Origin: Verrucomicrobiota bacterium
Lineage (GTDB): Bacteria; Verrucomicrobiota; Verrucomicrobiia; Limisphaerales; AV2
Assembly (NCBI GenBank): GCA_003218935.1
Contig: QHPA01000165.1
Span: 1 to 17,874, forward strand
Direction of reading: 5' to 3'
DNA length: 17,874 bases
This document shows, one piece after another, positions 1 to 7,247 of the stretch (its first letter is position 1; the number at the start of each line of letters is the position of its first letter). Below the pieces are notes generated by a model. It saw nothing but the letters and a program-made list of their open reading frames with translations. It was not told the DNA's origin and did no database searches. Both the position numbers and the translations under genes were made by a program.

Positions 1-2
1 GG

Positions 3-971
3 AGCAGCATTCCGGACGATGAACTGCTCGATGCGGCGATTCGCGGTGAACTCCATAAACCCAGGGTGCTGGAGAAACAAGTGCGGCGAATGTTGTCGGA
101 CGACCGTTCGCGAAATCTGGTGAATAATTTCGCCGCGCAATGGCTTTATCTGCGCAACCTGGATTTGCTGACTCCGGATTTGCGCCTGTTCCCGGACTTC
201 GATGACAATCTGCGACAAGCTTTCCGGAAGGAAACGGAACTCTTTTTCGAGAGCGTCCTGCGCGAGGATCGGAGCGTGCTCGACCTTCTGAAAGCGGACT
301 ACACGTATTTGAATGAACGCCTCGCCAAACATTACGGCATTCCGAACGTTTACGGCAGCCGCTTCCGGCGCGTCTCGCTGGAGAAGGACAGCGAACGCGG
401 CGGGCTGCTCCGGCAGGGCAGCGTTCTGATGGTTACGTCTTATGCCACCAGGACCTCGCCCGTGATTCGTGGCAAGTGGATTCTCGAAAATATTCTCGGC
501 ACGCCGCCGCCACCGCCGCTGCCAAATGTGCCGGCGCTGAAAGACAACACGGTGTCGGCAACGCTTTCGGTGCGTGAACGACTGGCCGAGCACCGGGCCA
601 ACTCCACTTGCGCGAGCTGCCATAACCTGATGGATCCGGTCGGCTTTTCGCTGGAGAACTTCGACGCGGTCGGCCGCTGGCGGACCGTTGAAGAAGGACA
701 ACCCATCGATGTGACCGGCGGCCTGCCCGACGGCAGCAAGTTCACGGGAGTGTCCGGGCTCGAACGGGGTTTGCTGCATCGACCGGAGCTTTTTGTCGGC
801 ACCCTGACGGAAAAGCTGCTGACGTTCGCGTTGGGCCGTGGAGTCGAATACTACGACGCCCCGGCGGTCCGCAAGATCGTGCGCCAGGCAAAAGGGGATG
901 ACTTTCGCTTCACATCGATTATCCTTGGCATTGTCAACAGTACACCGTTTATCATGAGGAACTCACTATGA
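3..971 (+). CDS. DUF1592/DUF1588/DUF1585 cytochrome-c-like protein, C-terminal part
   Basis: The 5' end lies outside the window; the frame is open from base 3, so the GTG at 66 is internal. What remains reads as the usual domain series of planctomycete/verrucomicrobial DUF1592 proteins. The end of DUF1592 shows SSIPDDELLDAA, the QWL motif and ETELFFESVLREDRSVLDLL. DUF1588 follows with RGGLLRQGSVL, TSPVIRGKWILENILGTPPP and a CASCH c-type heme motif (nt 609-623) followed by MDPVGFSLENFDAVGRW. DUF1585 closes with EKLLTFALGRGVEYYD and IVNSTPFIMR. The family is exported and thought to carry out redox chemistry at the cell surface, but its substrate is unknown. The stop overlaps the next ATG by 4 nt (ATGA), indicating an operon with translational coupling to the DUF1552 gene, its normal partner. 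Family call sure; function open. Confidence 0.93.
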   Translation, partial: SSIPDDELLDAAIRGELHKPRVLEKQVRRMLSDDRSRNLVNNFAAQWLYLRNLDLLTPDLRLFPDFDDNLRQAFRKETELFFESVLREDRSVLDLLKADYTYLNERLAKHYGIPNVYGSRFRRVSLEKDSERGGLLRQGSVLMVTSYATRTSPVIRGKWILENILGTPPPPPLPNVPALKDNTVSATLSVRERLAEHRANSTCASCHNLMDPVGFSLENFDAVGRWRTVEEGQPIDVTGGLPDGSKFTGVSGLERGLLHRPELFVGTLTEKLLTFALGRGVEYYDAPAVRKIVRQAKGDDFRFTSIILGIVNSTPFIMRNSL

Positions 972-2308
972 TTATTACGAAAATGGCCATGCCGCGGCGG
1001 ACGTTCCTGCGCGGCATGGGACTTACCCTGGCGCTGCCGTTGCTGGAGGCAATGGTTCCCGCGGCAACCCCTTTGGTCCGGACAGCGGCCAACCCGGTGC
1101 GCCGCCTGGGTTTCGTCTTCATGCCGATGGGATGCGACATCACCCGCTGGACTCCGCCCGGAGACAAGCTCGATCAGCTTTCTCCGATCCTCAGTTCACT
1201 GGCTTTGGTCAAGGAACACGTCACGGCCATCACGAATCTGGAGCTGCAAAACGCCTACCCCGGCAGCCATGCGACCTCCAACTCCGCCTTCCTGAGCGCC
1301 GCCAAGGCGAAGTTGACGGAAAGCACGGACTACTACCTGGGAACGACGGTCGATCAGATCGCCGCGCAGCACATCGGTCAGGAAACACAACTGCCGTCAC
1401 TCGAGCTCGCGATGGACCTGATGCAGGTGGTGGGCCAGTGCGACAACGGCTACGCCTGCGTTTACCAGAATAATCTTTCATGGTCGTCGCCGACGACGCC
1501 GCTGCCGGCGGAGGCGCACCCGCGAATCGTTTTCGAGAGCCTGTTCGGCGAAGGCGGCAGCATCGCGGACCGGCAGGCTGCGCTGCGGAAACGGGCCAGC
1601 CTCCTTGATTGGTTCAATGAAGATATCGCCCGTCTCAACAGAAAGCTCGGGCCGGGTGACCGCACGAGGATCAGCCAATATCTTGACACCGTGCGCCAGG
1701 TCGAGCGCCGCATTCAGAAAGCCGAGGCTGACGCCGCGGATAATCCACTGCCGGATTTGGACCGGCCCGTGGGCGTGCCGGCGGCCTATGCCGATCACGC
1801 GCGATTGATGTTCGATCTGCAGGTGCTGGCGCTGCAAGGGGACGTCACCCGGATCATCACGTTCCAGCTCGCCCGCGAAACCAGCAATCGCACCTACCCG
1901 GAGATCGGCGTTCCCGATCCGCACCACCCTCTCTCGCATCACGGCAACGATCCGGACAAGATCGCGCGCATGGCGAAGATCAATCAGTTCCATGTGTCGC
2001 TGTTCGCCGAGTTCCTCGGGAAATTGAAGGCCACGCCGGAAGGGAACGGCACATTGCTCGACCATTCGCTCTATCTTTACGGCAGCGGCATCGGCAATCC
2101 CAACGTGCATGACCACACGAACCTGCCGATCCTGGTCGCCGGTGGCGCCGCGGGCGGAATGAAAGGCGGGCATCACATCAAGTATGAAAAACCGAAACCC
2201 CTGGCCAATCTCCACCTGACCCTGCTCGACAAAGTGGGCGTCCATCTTGACAAGTTCGCCGACAGCACGGGCAAAGTGGATGAGTTGTTTGAGCCGTTGG
2301 CGGTTTGA
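968..2308 (+). CDS. DUF1552 domain-containing protein, Tat-exported
   Basis: 446 residues, the usual size for DUF1552 proteins. The N-terminus carries a twin-arginine signal (PRRTFLRGMGLTLALPLLEA, residues 9-28), so the folded protein is probably exported through Tat. Family features include GFVFMPMGCD near residue 50, the SSLALVKEHVTAITNLE segment, DYYLGTTVDQIAAQHIG, ARETSNRTYPEIGVPDPHHPLSHH and a C-terminal LYLYGSGIGNPNVHDHTNLPILVAGGAAGG. The H-rich motifs resemble the sulfatase/alkaline-phosphatase-like fold proposed for DUF1501/DUF1552 proteins. That is family knowledge; the reaction is unknown. The start is supported by GAGGA at 956-960, 7 nt upstream, and by the 4-nt overlap with the DUF1592 gene. 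The alternative start at MAMPRR (986) would still keep the Tat motif. Confidence 0.93.
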   Translation: MIITKMAMPRRTFLRGMGLTLALPLLEAMVPAATPLVRTAANPVRRLGFVFMPMGCDITRWTPPGDKLDQLSPILSSLALVKEHVTAITNLELQNAYPGSHATSNSAFLSAAKAKLTESTDYYLGTTVDQIAAQHIGQETQLPSLELAMDLMQVVGQCDNGYACVYQNNLSWSSPTTPLPAEAHPRIVFESLFGEGGSIADRQAALRKRASLLDWFNEDIARLNRKLGPGDRTRISQYLDTVRQVERRIQKAEADAADNPLPDLDRPVGVPAAYADHARLMFDLQVLALQGDVTRIITFQLARETSNRTYPEIGVPDPHHPLSHHGNDPDKIARMAKINQFHVSLFAEFLGKLKATPEGNGTLLDHSLYLYGSGIGNPNVHDHTNLPILVAGGAAGGMKGGHHIKYEKPKPLANLHLTLLDKVGVHLDKFADSTGKVDELFEPLAV

Positions 2309-2326
2309 TGCGGAGGCGTTAAAATC

Positions 2327-3205
2327 ATGCGACGACAGAAGCACACGCTAATCGTTACGAGTGCGGTCGCGTGCATGGCGCTTTGCTCGTGCGGAAACTC
2401 CAAGGTTCAGAATCTGTCCAATGGAAAGGTGTTGCTCCAAGTGTCACTCGACGAGAAGAAACGCCTATTCACGAACCTCGGTATCACAAATGTCCTCACT
2501 CACGGTCCAGTGGAAAGGGACTCTCGCGGCACGAAGATTTTCATTCGTGTCGAAATCGGGACTAGCTACGGCGCCGTTCAGGAGTCACGGACTCAACAGT
2601 TAGTCGTCGTCACTTCTCAAGGCGCTCAGATGAAGCCTTGGCATTTTCCTGCAAACGAGAGAGTCACGGACGACGAGGAGGTGGCGGTTTGGCAACACCC
2701 AGCGCCCGATTATACGTGGCAAGTACGCAATGGAGAATTGCTCGACAAAGGGTGTTCGCTCGCAGATGTCAGTGGCAACTGGATCGCGGCTTATGCACAC
2801 GGCCGTGCTCCTTGGATAGCTAGACTTGATACGCCGAACGTCGCAGCCGCTGAACTCCCGGATTCGCCAGGCTTGGTAGCCATTTTTGCCGACGCAGACA
2901 TCGTTCATGTGTTTGCCCGTCGAGGGTGGCGTAACGATGAAGGCCAGATGAAATACTACGTTTTTGATTTTAGCCGACGCGATGCAAAGCCGATCAAGGA
3001 AATGACTTTTCCGTGGGCACGGATTTCCCTCGATATGGACCCTAAGTCGGCGTGTGCGGTTCTAAACGATAACAACAGGTTTTGGGGACGATCTTGGTTG
3101 CTTGATCTAAAGACCGGAAAGCGCAAAAGCGTCTCAATCTCCGATTGGGCGGTTATTGTGAACAAGGATGTTGCAGAGAAGTGGATTGAGCTGACGAAGA
3201 CTTGA
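2327..3205 (+). CDS. hypothetical lipoprotein
   Basis: 292 residues, family not recognised. The N-terminus MRRQKHTLIVTSAVACMALC followed by SCGNS has a basic head, a hydrophobic core and a lipobox-like LCSC, so it is probably a lipoprotein with a small periplasmic or surface domain. GGAGG at 2312-2316 lies 10 nt before the ATG, and only 18 nt separate it from the DUF1552 stop, so it may be co-transcribed. The body is mostly beta-like. WLLDLKTGKRK and YYVFDFSRRDAKP resemble blades of a beta-propeller, but no repeat is clear enough to assert this. Codon use and base composition are visibly less GC-rich than in the flanking genes (many GAA, AAT, TTT, ACT codons), which hints at separate origin. 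Function unknown. Confidence 0.75.
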   Translation: MRRQKHTLIVTSAVACMALCSCGNSKVQNLSNGKVLLQVSLDEKKRLFTNLGITNVLTHGPVERDSRGTKIFIRVEIGTSYGAVQESRTQQLVVVTSQGAQMKPWHFPANERVTDDEEVAVWQHPAPDYTWQVRNGELLDKGCSLADVSGNWIAAYAHGRAPWIARLDTPNVAAAELPDSPGLVAIFADADIVHVFARRGWRNDEGQMKYYVFDFSRRDAKPIKEMTFPWARISLDMDPKSACAVLNDNNRFWGRSWLLDLKTGKRKSVSISDWAVIVNKDVAEKWIELTKT

Positions 3206-3257
3206 AAGCGCGATGCTATCACAAAACTTCATTTGTTTTTCCGCTGCGATCTCTTTC

Positions 3258-3447
3258 GCTCCGAAGGAGCAACAACAAACCAGCCCAGGGCAACGCCCTG
3301 GGTTCGTTGTTCCACAATTTTTCCCTAGCCCTGAAAGGGCGAAACAGGGAGACGCCATTTGTGCCGCCCTTTCAGGGCTCGGTCGTTTCTTCTCGACGTT
3401 GTCCCAGGGCGTTGCCCTGGGCTGGTTTGTTGCAGCCCCTTCGGGGC
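3258..3447 (+). repeat. REP/BIME-like palindrome block, left copy
   Basis: A 190-bp block made of nested palindromes: gctccgaaggagc (3258-3270), cccagggc-aac-gccctggg (3284-3302), gccctgaaagggc (3328-3340), gccctttcagggc (3366-3378), cccagggc-gtt-gccctggg (3403-3421) and gccccttcggggc (3435-3447). The outer halves are inverted copies of each other (caacaaaccagcccagggc against its complement), as are the inner 13-mers, so the block is a hierarchical inverted repeat. A second block of exactly the same length and order lies at 3976-4165. The two flank a Y1-transposase remnant, which is the arrangement expected of REP sequences mobilised by a RAYT. Confidence 0.85.
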
Positions 3448-3472
3448 GTCTCCCATCAAGGGTTTAACCTTC

Positions 3473-3926
3473 ATGTCCCAATCTCTTGTCAAGAACCTCG
3501 TGCATCTGGTGTATAGCACAAAACATCGCGAGCCGATGATTTCCAGCGGACCATCGGGTGGCCCTGTTCGCGTATCAGGCGGGAATCTTCAAGCAATGGG
3601 AAAGCCCTGCGCTGGTCATTCGTGGCGTGGAAGACCACGTTCACGCGCTGTTCGCATTGTCGAAAAACCATCCGTTGAAGAAGCTGGTCGAGGAAGTAAA
3701 GAAGGGCAGTTCAAAATGGATGAAGTCGGACGGGCCATGCAACCAGCAATTCAGTTGGCAAGCCGGTTAGGCTGCGTTTTCCGTCAGCCAATCCAACTTC
3801 GAGGCCGTGCAGAAATACATCGAGCGGCAGGAAGAACATCATCGCAAGATTAGCTTCCAGGATGAACTCCGCGCGTTGTTCAAACGGCACGGAATTGAGT
3901 TTGATGAACGCTATGTGTGGGATTGA
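3473..3926 (+). pseudogene. REP-associated IS200-like Y1 transposase (RAYT), frameshifted and with premature stop
   Basis: The sequence reads as a complete Transposase_17/IS200-like protein in pieces. MSQSLVKNLVHLVYSTKHRE (from ATG 3473) is in one frame. Around 3540-3555 the homology moves to another frame: VALFAYQAGIF, PALVIRGVEDHVHALFALSK, KKLVEEVKKGSSKWMK, FSWQAG. A TAG at 3768-3770 then sits where the family has Tyr in the AGYGAFSVS motif. Beyond it the frame continues with AAFSVSQSNFEAVQKYIERQ, EEHHRKISFQDELRALF and HGIEFDERYVWD to the TGA at 3924-3926. The HUH metal-binding motif (HVH in EDHVHAL) and the likely catalytic Tyr (KYIERQEEHH) are both recognisable, but the Tyr lies beyond the stop, so no active enzyme is expected. 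At least two lesions are visible. It was probably the RAYT that moved the flanking palindromes. Confidence 0.88.
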
Positions 3927-3975
3927 AATGTGGACCGCCCGACATTCATTGAACCGTCGGCAGAGGCCGAGTTGC

Positions 3976-4165
3976 GCCCCACCGGGGCCAAACAAACCAG
4001 CCTGGGGTAACGCCCCAGGTTTGTCATGGTCCCCAATTTGTTTCCGAGCCCTGAAAGGGCGACAGAGCCGAATGGTTTGTGCCGCCCTTTCAGGGCTTGG
4101 ACATTTTGTGACGACGTGTACCCAGGGCGTTGCCCTGGGCTGGTTTGTTGTTGCCCCTTCGGGGC
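3976..4165 (+). repeat. REP/BIME-like palindrome block, right copy
   Basis: Same 190-bp order as the block at 3258-3447 and in the same orientation: gccccaccggggc (3976-3988), cctggggtaacgccccagg (4001-4019), gccctgaaagggc (4048-4060), gccctttcagggc (4084-4096), cccagggc-gtt-gccctggg (4121-4139) and gccccttcggggc (4153-4165). It starts 49 nt after the RAYT stop and ends only about 10-30 nt before the signal peptide of the ankyrin gene. The first two palindromes differ from the left copy by compensating changes (for example ctgggg/cccc in place of cccaggg/ccctggg), so pairing rather than sequence is kept. Confidence 0.85.
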
Positions 4166-5706
4166 GTCGCCGCGCATGTTCTGGGCAGCGCTCCCTTCTT
4201 TGCACGTTTGCATTTCTGCTGTTCCTTGTTGGCTCACCGTTGTTCGCCGCCAATTCCCCGCTCGCGGATGCCTCCGAAAAACAAGATCGCGCAACGATCC
4301 GCACGCTGCTCAAGCAACACGCCGACGTGAACGAGCCGCAGATCGATGGTATGACGGCGTTGCATTGGGCGGCCTACCGGGACGATCTCGAAACCGCCAA
4401 GGTGTTGGTGAAAGCCGGCGCGAATGTAAAAGCGGAGAACCGCTACGGCGTGACGGCGCTCTCCATGGCTTGCGTGAATGGAAACACCGAGCTGGTCGAG
4501 TTGCTGCTCGGTGCAGGCGCGGACCCGAACACCACGCTGCGCGGCGGGGAAACGGTTTTGATGACCGCGGCGCGCACCGGCAAGACCGGCCCGGTGAAGG
4601 CACTGTTGTTCCGAAAGGCCGACGTTAATGCGAAGGAAAAAGACCAGCAGACGGCGCTGATGTGGGCCGCAGCCGAAGGTCATACCGACGTGGTCGAGCT
4701 GCTGCTCAAGGCGGGCGCGGATTTTCGCACGGCGCTACCCGACTCCGGATTCACTCCTTTCTTTTTCGCCGTGCGGGAAGGCCGGACTGACGTTGTTAAA
4801 GCCTTGTTGAAAGCAGGAGTGGATGTGAACGAGACCATGCAGCCCCGAAAGCCGACGGGTAAAGGTGCGAGGAAGGGAACCAGCGCGCTGATCCTGGCGG
4901 TCGAGAACGGTCATTTCGAGCTGGCACTCGCGCTGCTCGAAGCGGGCGCTGATCCGAACGATCAGCGTTCAGGATTCACAGCGCTTCATGCGATGAGCTG
5001 GGTTCGCAAACCGAATCGCGGCGATGGCGACGACGGCGATCCATCTCCCATCGGGTCCGGAAGTCTGAGCAGCCTCCAGTTCGTCAAGAAGCTGGTGGAG
5101 CACGGCGCGGACGTGAATGCGCGACTGAAGACCGGCAAAGGCGGGCCGGGTCTATACAACAAAGTCGGTGCGACGCCTTTCCTGATGGCTGCCGGAACCG
5201 CAGACGCCGCGTTCATGCGCCTGCTGGTCGAGCTGGGGGCTGATCCGTTGCTGGGGAATGCCGATAACTGCACACCGCTGATAGCCGCGTGCGGAGTCGG
5301 GATCGGTGGAGCAGAAGCGGATGAGGTCGCTGGAACGGAGCCTGAAGTACTCGAGGCAGCGCAACAGCTTCTGAAACTCGGCGCGGATGTAAATGCGGTC
5401 GATGGCAACGGCGAAACTGCCATGCACGGCGCAGCCTACAAGAATCTGCCGAAGGTGGTGCGGTTCCTCGCCGACAAAGGCGCGAAAATCGAAGTCTGGA
5501 ATCGAACCAACAAATGGGGTTGGACGCCGCTGCGCATCGCGGAAGGATACCGGCCCGGCAATTTCAAGCCTTCGGCGGAGACTATTGCCGCGCTTCATCG
5601 CGTGATGCTGGCCGCCGGCGTCACACCGCCAACCGGCTCGACGCCGCTCGCCGCCGAAGCCCGCCAGGACTATCCAGCGGAGGCAGCTAAAAAACCCGTC
5701 CCCTAA
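4108..5706 (+). CDS. exported ankyrin-repeat protein (start uncertain)
   Basis: About ten ankyrin repeats fill the protein from nt ~4270 to the end. Typical examples are GMTALHWAAYRDDLETAKVL, QQTALMWAAAEGHTDVVELL and GETAMHGAAYKNLPKVVRFL, each followed by KAGANV/GADPN/GADVNA loops. A Gly/Asp-rich insert (RGDGDDGDPSPIGSGS) interrupts one repeat. A Sec-type signal is visible just before the repeats (RSLLCTFAFLLFLVGSPLFA, nt ~4189-4248), so it acts outside the cytoplasm, probably as a protein-binding scaffold. No ATG lies in frame near this signal. GTG 4108 is the nearest common start but falls inside the REP block and leaves a 30-residue junk leader. The frame stays open back to an ATG at 3862, inside the transposase remnant in another frame. 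The original start was probably lost or displaced by the repeat insertion. Ankyrin genes often neighbour DUF1592/DUF1552 pairs, so it may have belonged to that operon. Confidence 0.8.
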   Translation: MTTCTQGVALGWFVVAPSGRRRACSGQRSLLCTFAFLLFLVGSPLFAANSPLADASEKQDRATIRTLLKQHADVNEPQIDGMTALHWAAYRDDLETAKVLVKAGANVKAENRYGVTALSMACVNGNTELVELLLGAGADPNTTLRGGETVLMTAARTGKTGPVKALLFRKADVNAKEKDQQTALMWAAAEGHTDVVELLLKAGADFRTALPDSGFTPFFFAVREGRTDVVKALLKAGVDVNETMQPRKPTGKGARKGTSALILAVENGHFELALALLEAGADPNDQRSGFTALHAMSWVRKPNRGDGDDGDPSPIGSGSLSSLQFVKKLVEHGADVNARLKTGKGGPGLYNKVGATPFLMAAGTADAAFMRLLVELGADPLLGNADNCTPLIAACGVGIGGAEADEVAGTEPEVLEAAQQLLKLGADVNAVDGNGETAMHGAAYKNLPKVVRFLADKGAKIEVWNRTNKWGWTPLRIAEGYRPGNFKPSAETIAALHRVMLAAGVTPPTGSTPLAAEARQDYPAEAAKKPVP

Positions 5707-5890
5707 TGGAGGAGACCGCGCCGTACGGCACGTCCCTGGTGTCCCCTGAAGTTCTGACCCGGGAACACGTTTGCAGGATAGCCCAGTCAGATGCGAAAAG
5801 GCCGGTCGTTACAAAAGCGGCGCGATTTTCTAATTCTCGCGCTTTCCCGGCAGCGGCATAATGCAACCCAACCTTAACCCGGAGAGAATT

Positions 5891-6982
5891 ATGGGACTGA
5901 TCGACTACTTAAAGACACAACTGCTGGACATCATCCAGTGGGAGGACGACTCGCGCGACACGCTTTCATGGCGCTTTCCCGACAACGACAAGGAAATCAA
6001 GCGCGGCGCGCAACTCATCGTCCGTGAATCACAAACCGTGCAGTTCATTTACCTTGGCCAGTTCGGCGACACGTTCGGGCCTGGCAAATACTCTCTCATC
6101 ACGGATAACATCCCGATCCTTTCCACGCTCAAAGGTTGGAAGTACGGCTTCGAATCGCCGTTCAAGGCGGACGTTTACTTCGTCAATACGCGGCTTTTCA
6201 CCGGCAACAAGTGGGGCACGAGCAATCCGGTGATGTTGCGCGACGCGGACTTCGGCGTGGCGCGCGTGCGCGCATTCGGAACGTTCGATTTCAAGATCGT
6301 GGACGTAAAAACGTTCCTGAAGGAAGTCGCCGGCACGGACAATCATTTCCGGATCGACGAATTTCAGGACACGATGCGTTCCCGGCTGGTGAGTGTGTTC
6401 AGCGATGCGCTGGCATCGTCCAGGGTGCCGGTTCTCGACGTGGCCACGCGTTACACGGAACTGGGCGAAGCACTACTGCCACTGATCAATCCGCAAACGA
6501 CCGTGAAATACGGAATCGAGATCGCCAGCTTCATCGTCGAGAACGTTTCGGTGCCGCCGGAAGTCGAGCAAGCGATCGACAAACGATCGAGCATGGCGGC
6601 CGTCGGAAATCTCAACGATTACGTGAAGTTTCAAATGGCCGAAGCGATGACCAAAGGCGGCGATGCCGGCAACATGGCCGGCACCGCCGCGCAACTGGGC
6701 GCTGGCCTTGCGATGGGCCAACAGATGATGGCGGCAATGTCCGCTCCGCAAGGAACCCCGCCTGCCGTACCGCCGGTGATTGGATCAACGCCTCCTCCGA
6801 GCGCTCCACCACCCGTTGGCGGAGTTCCTGAATTGCTCGGCCCAACTGAAGCCGCCCGCGCTCTGGGAGTAACCGAAGCCGACGTAATCGCGACTCTCGA
6901 GAAGGGTGAACTGAAGGGCAAGAAAATCGGCAGCCAGTGGCGGATTACGCGGCAGGCGTTGCAGGAGTTTTTGAAGACGTAG
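5891..6982 (+). CDS. SPFH-domain (YdjI/virion-core-like) protein with C-terminal excisionase-type HTH
   Basis: 363 residues from ATG 5891, chosen over the in-frame ATG 5861 because GGAG at 5881-5884 sits 6 nt upstream and MGLIDYLKTQLLDIIQW is the standard family start. Residues ~1-260 match the YdjI-type SPFH (band 7) family: RFPDNDKEIKRGAQLIVRES, FGPGKYSLITDNIPILSTLK, GWKYGFESPFKADVYFVNTR, KWGTSNPVMLRDADFG, RAFGTFDFK, IENVS-like IVENVSVPPEVEQAIDKR and SSMAAVGNLNDYVKFQMAEA. Such proteins form membrane-associated assemblies in envelope-stress or microdomain systems; no transmembrane helix is seen. A Gly/Ala/Met stretch and a proline-rich linker (~282-312) lead to residues 314-363, GPTEAARALGVTEADVIATL followed by GKKIGSQWRITRQALQEF, a MerR/excisionase-like helix-turn-helix (HTH_17-like). 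Whether this tail binds DNA or protein is unknown. The zinc-ribbon gene downstream is probably its partner. Confidence 0.9.
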   Translation: MGLIDYLKTQLLDIIQWEDDSRDTLSWRFPDNDKEIKRGAQLIVRESQTVQFIYLGQFGDTFGPGKYSLITDNIPILSTLKGWKYGFESPFKADVYFVNTRLFTGNKWGTSNPVMLRDADFGVARVRAFGTFDFKIVDVKTFLKEVAGTDNHFRIDEFQDTMRSRLVSVFSDALASSRVPVLDVATRYTELGEALLPLINPQTTVKYGIEIASFIVENVSVPPEVEQAIDKRSSMAAVGNLNDYVKFQMAEAMTKGGDAGNMAGTAAQLGAGLAMGQQMMAAMSAPQGTPPAVPPVIGSTPPPSAPPPVGGVPELLGPTEAARALGVTEADVIATLEKGELKGKKIGSQWRITRQALQEFLKT

Positions 6983-7000
6983 CGCTTCTCATCAGTGAAA

Positions 7001-7075
7001 ATGCTTGAAGCCACCGCCCTAAACAAATTCTCCTGCCCGTACTGTGGCGGTGCGCTACCGAGGCGAGGCTTTTGG
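7001..7075 (+). pseudogene. truncated 5' copy of the zinc-ribbon gene
   Basis: From ATG 7001 (or GTG 6995) the sequence MLEATALNKFSCPYCGG mirrors MPDATARKKFSCPACGG of the gene that starts at 7248. By eye 42 of the first 51 bases agree. Similarity stops at about 7055, and from 7076 the DNA is an intergenic palindromic repeat. The frame runs on to 7255, but those residues are repeat-derived (SAPASGAANGALAVG). It has only one CxxC knuckle pair and no second ribbon or membrane anchor. It is best read as a duplicated gene whose remainder was lost or replaced when repeats inserted. A short expressed peptide cannot be excluded. Confidence 0.5.
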
Positions 7076-7124
7076 GGGAGCGCGCCCGCCTCGGGCGCAG
7101 CCAACGGCGCCCTCGCCGTTGGCA
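7076..7124. repeat. palindromic repeat, family A (intergenic copy)
   Basis: GC-rich segment with internal palindromes (cgcccgcctcgggcg and aacggcgccctcgccgtt). 46 of 49 bases match 14182-14230, which lies inside the coding sequence of the EndoQ-UvrD fusion. On the minus strand both copies encode nearly the same peptide (PTARAPLAAPEAGALP here). The three differences fall in or next to the cgacggcg/cgccgtcg arms, and two of them are a compensating pair, which suggests selection or conversion for hairpin formation. Confidence 0.8.
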
Positions 7125-7166
7125 CGGGTGGGGACATTCACACGAAGTGCTTGCATCATGTCAAAG

Positions 7167-7190
7167 GTTCGGCGCGAGGGCGCGCCGAAC
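7167..7190. repeat. 10-bp perfect hairpin in intergenic repeat region
   Basis: gttcggcgcg-aggg-cgcgccgaac, a perfect 10-bp stem with a 4-nt loop. It directly abuts a second hairpin at 7191-7207. It is probably part of the same compound repeat as 7076-7124. Confidence 0.7.
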
Positions 7191-7210
7191 ACAGCCGGGG
7201 CGGCTGTTTT
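7191..7210 (+). terminator. possible intrinsic terminator
   Basis: acagccg-ggg-cggctgt followed by ttt and then cccc: a 7-bp GC-rich stem with a short T run. It could end transcription from the SPFH gene or belong to the palindromic repeat. The T-tract is short, so the call is weak. Confidence 0.3.
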
Positions 7211-7247
7211 CCCCATTCTCAAAATGAACAGTTAATTCCATTGCCCC

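Noticed and set aside
1478..2344. 288-residue minus-strand frame opposite DUF1552
   Set aside because: Shadow of the DUF1552 coding sequence; no motif, and the sense strand is clearly a known family.
3862..4107. N-terminal extension of the ankyrin frame
   Set aside because: It encodes the RAYT 3' end in the wrong frame and a palindrome block, so it is unlikely to be real protein even though it stays open.
3258..4165. Possible CRISPR array from repeated blocks
   Set aside because: Only two blocks, each a nested palindrome, with a transposase remnant between; no regular short spacers or cas genes.
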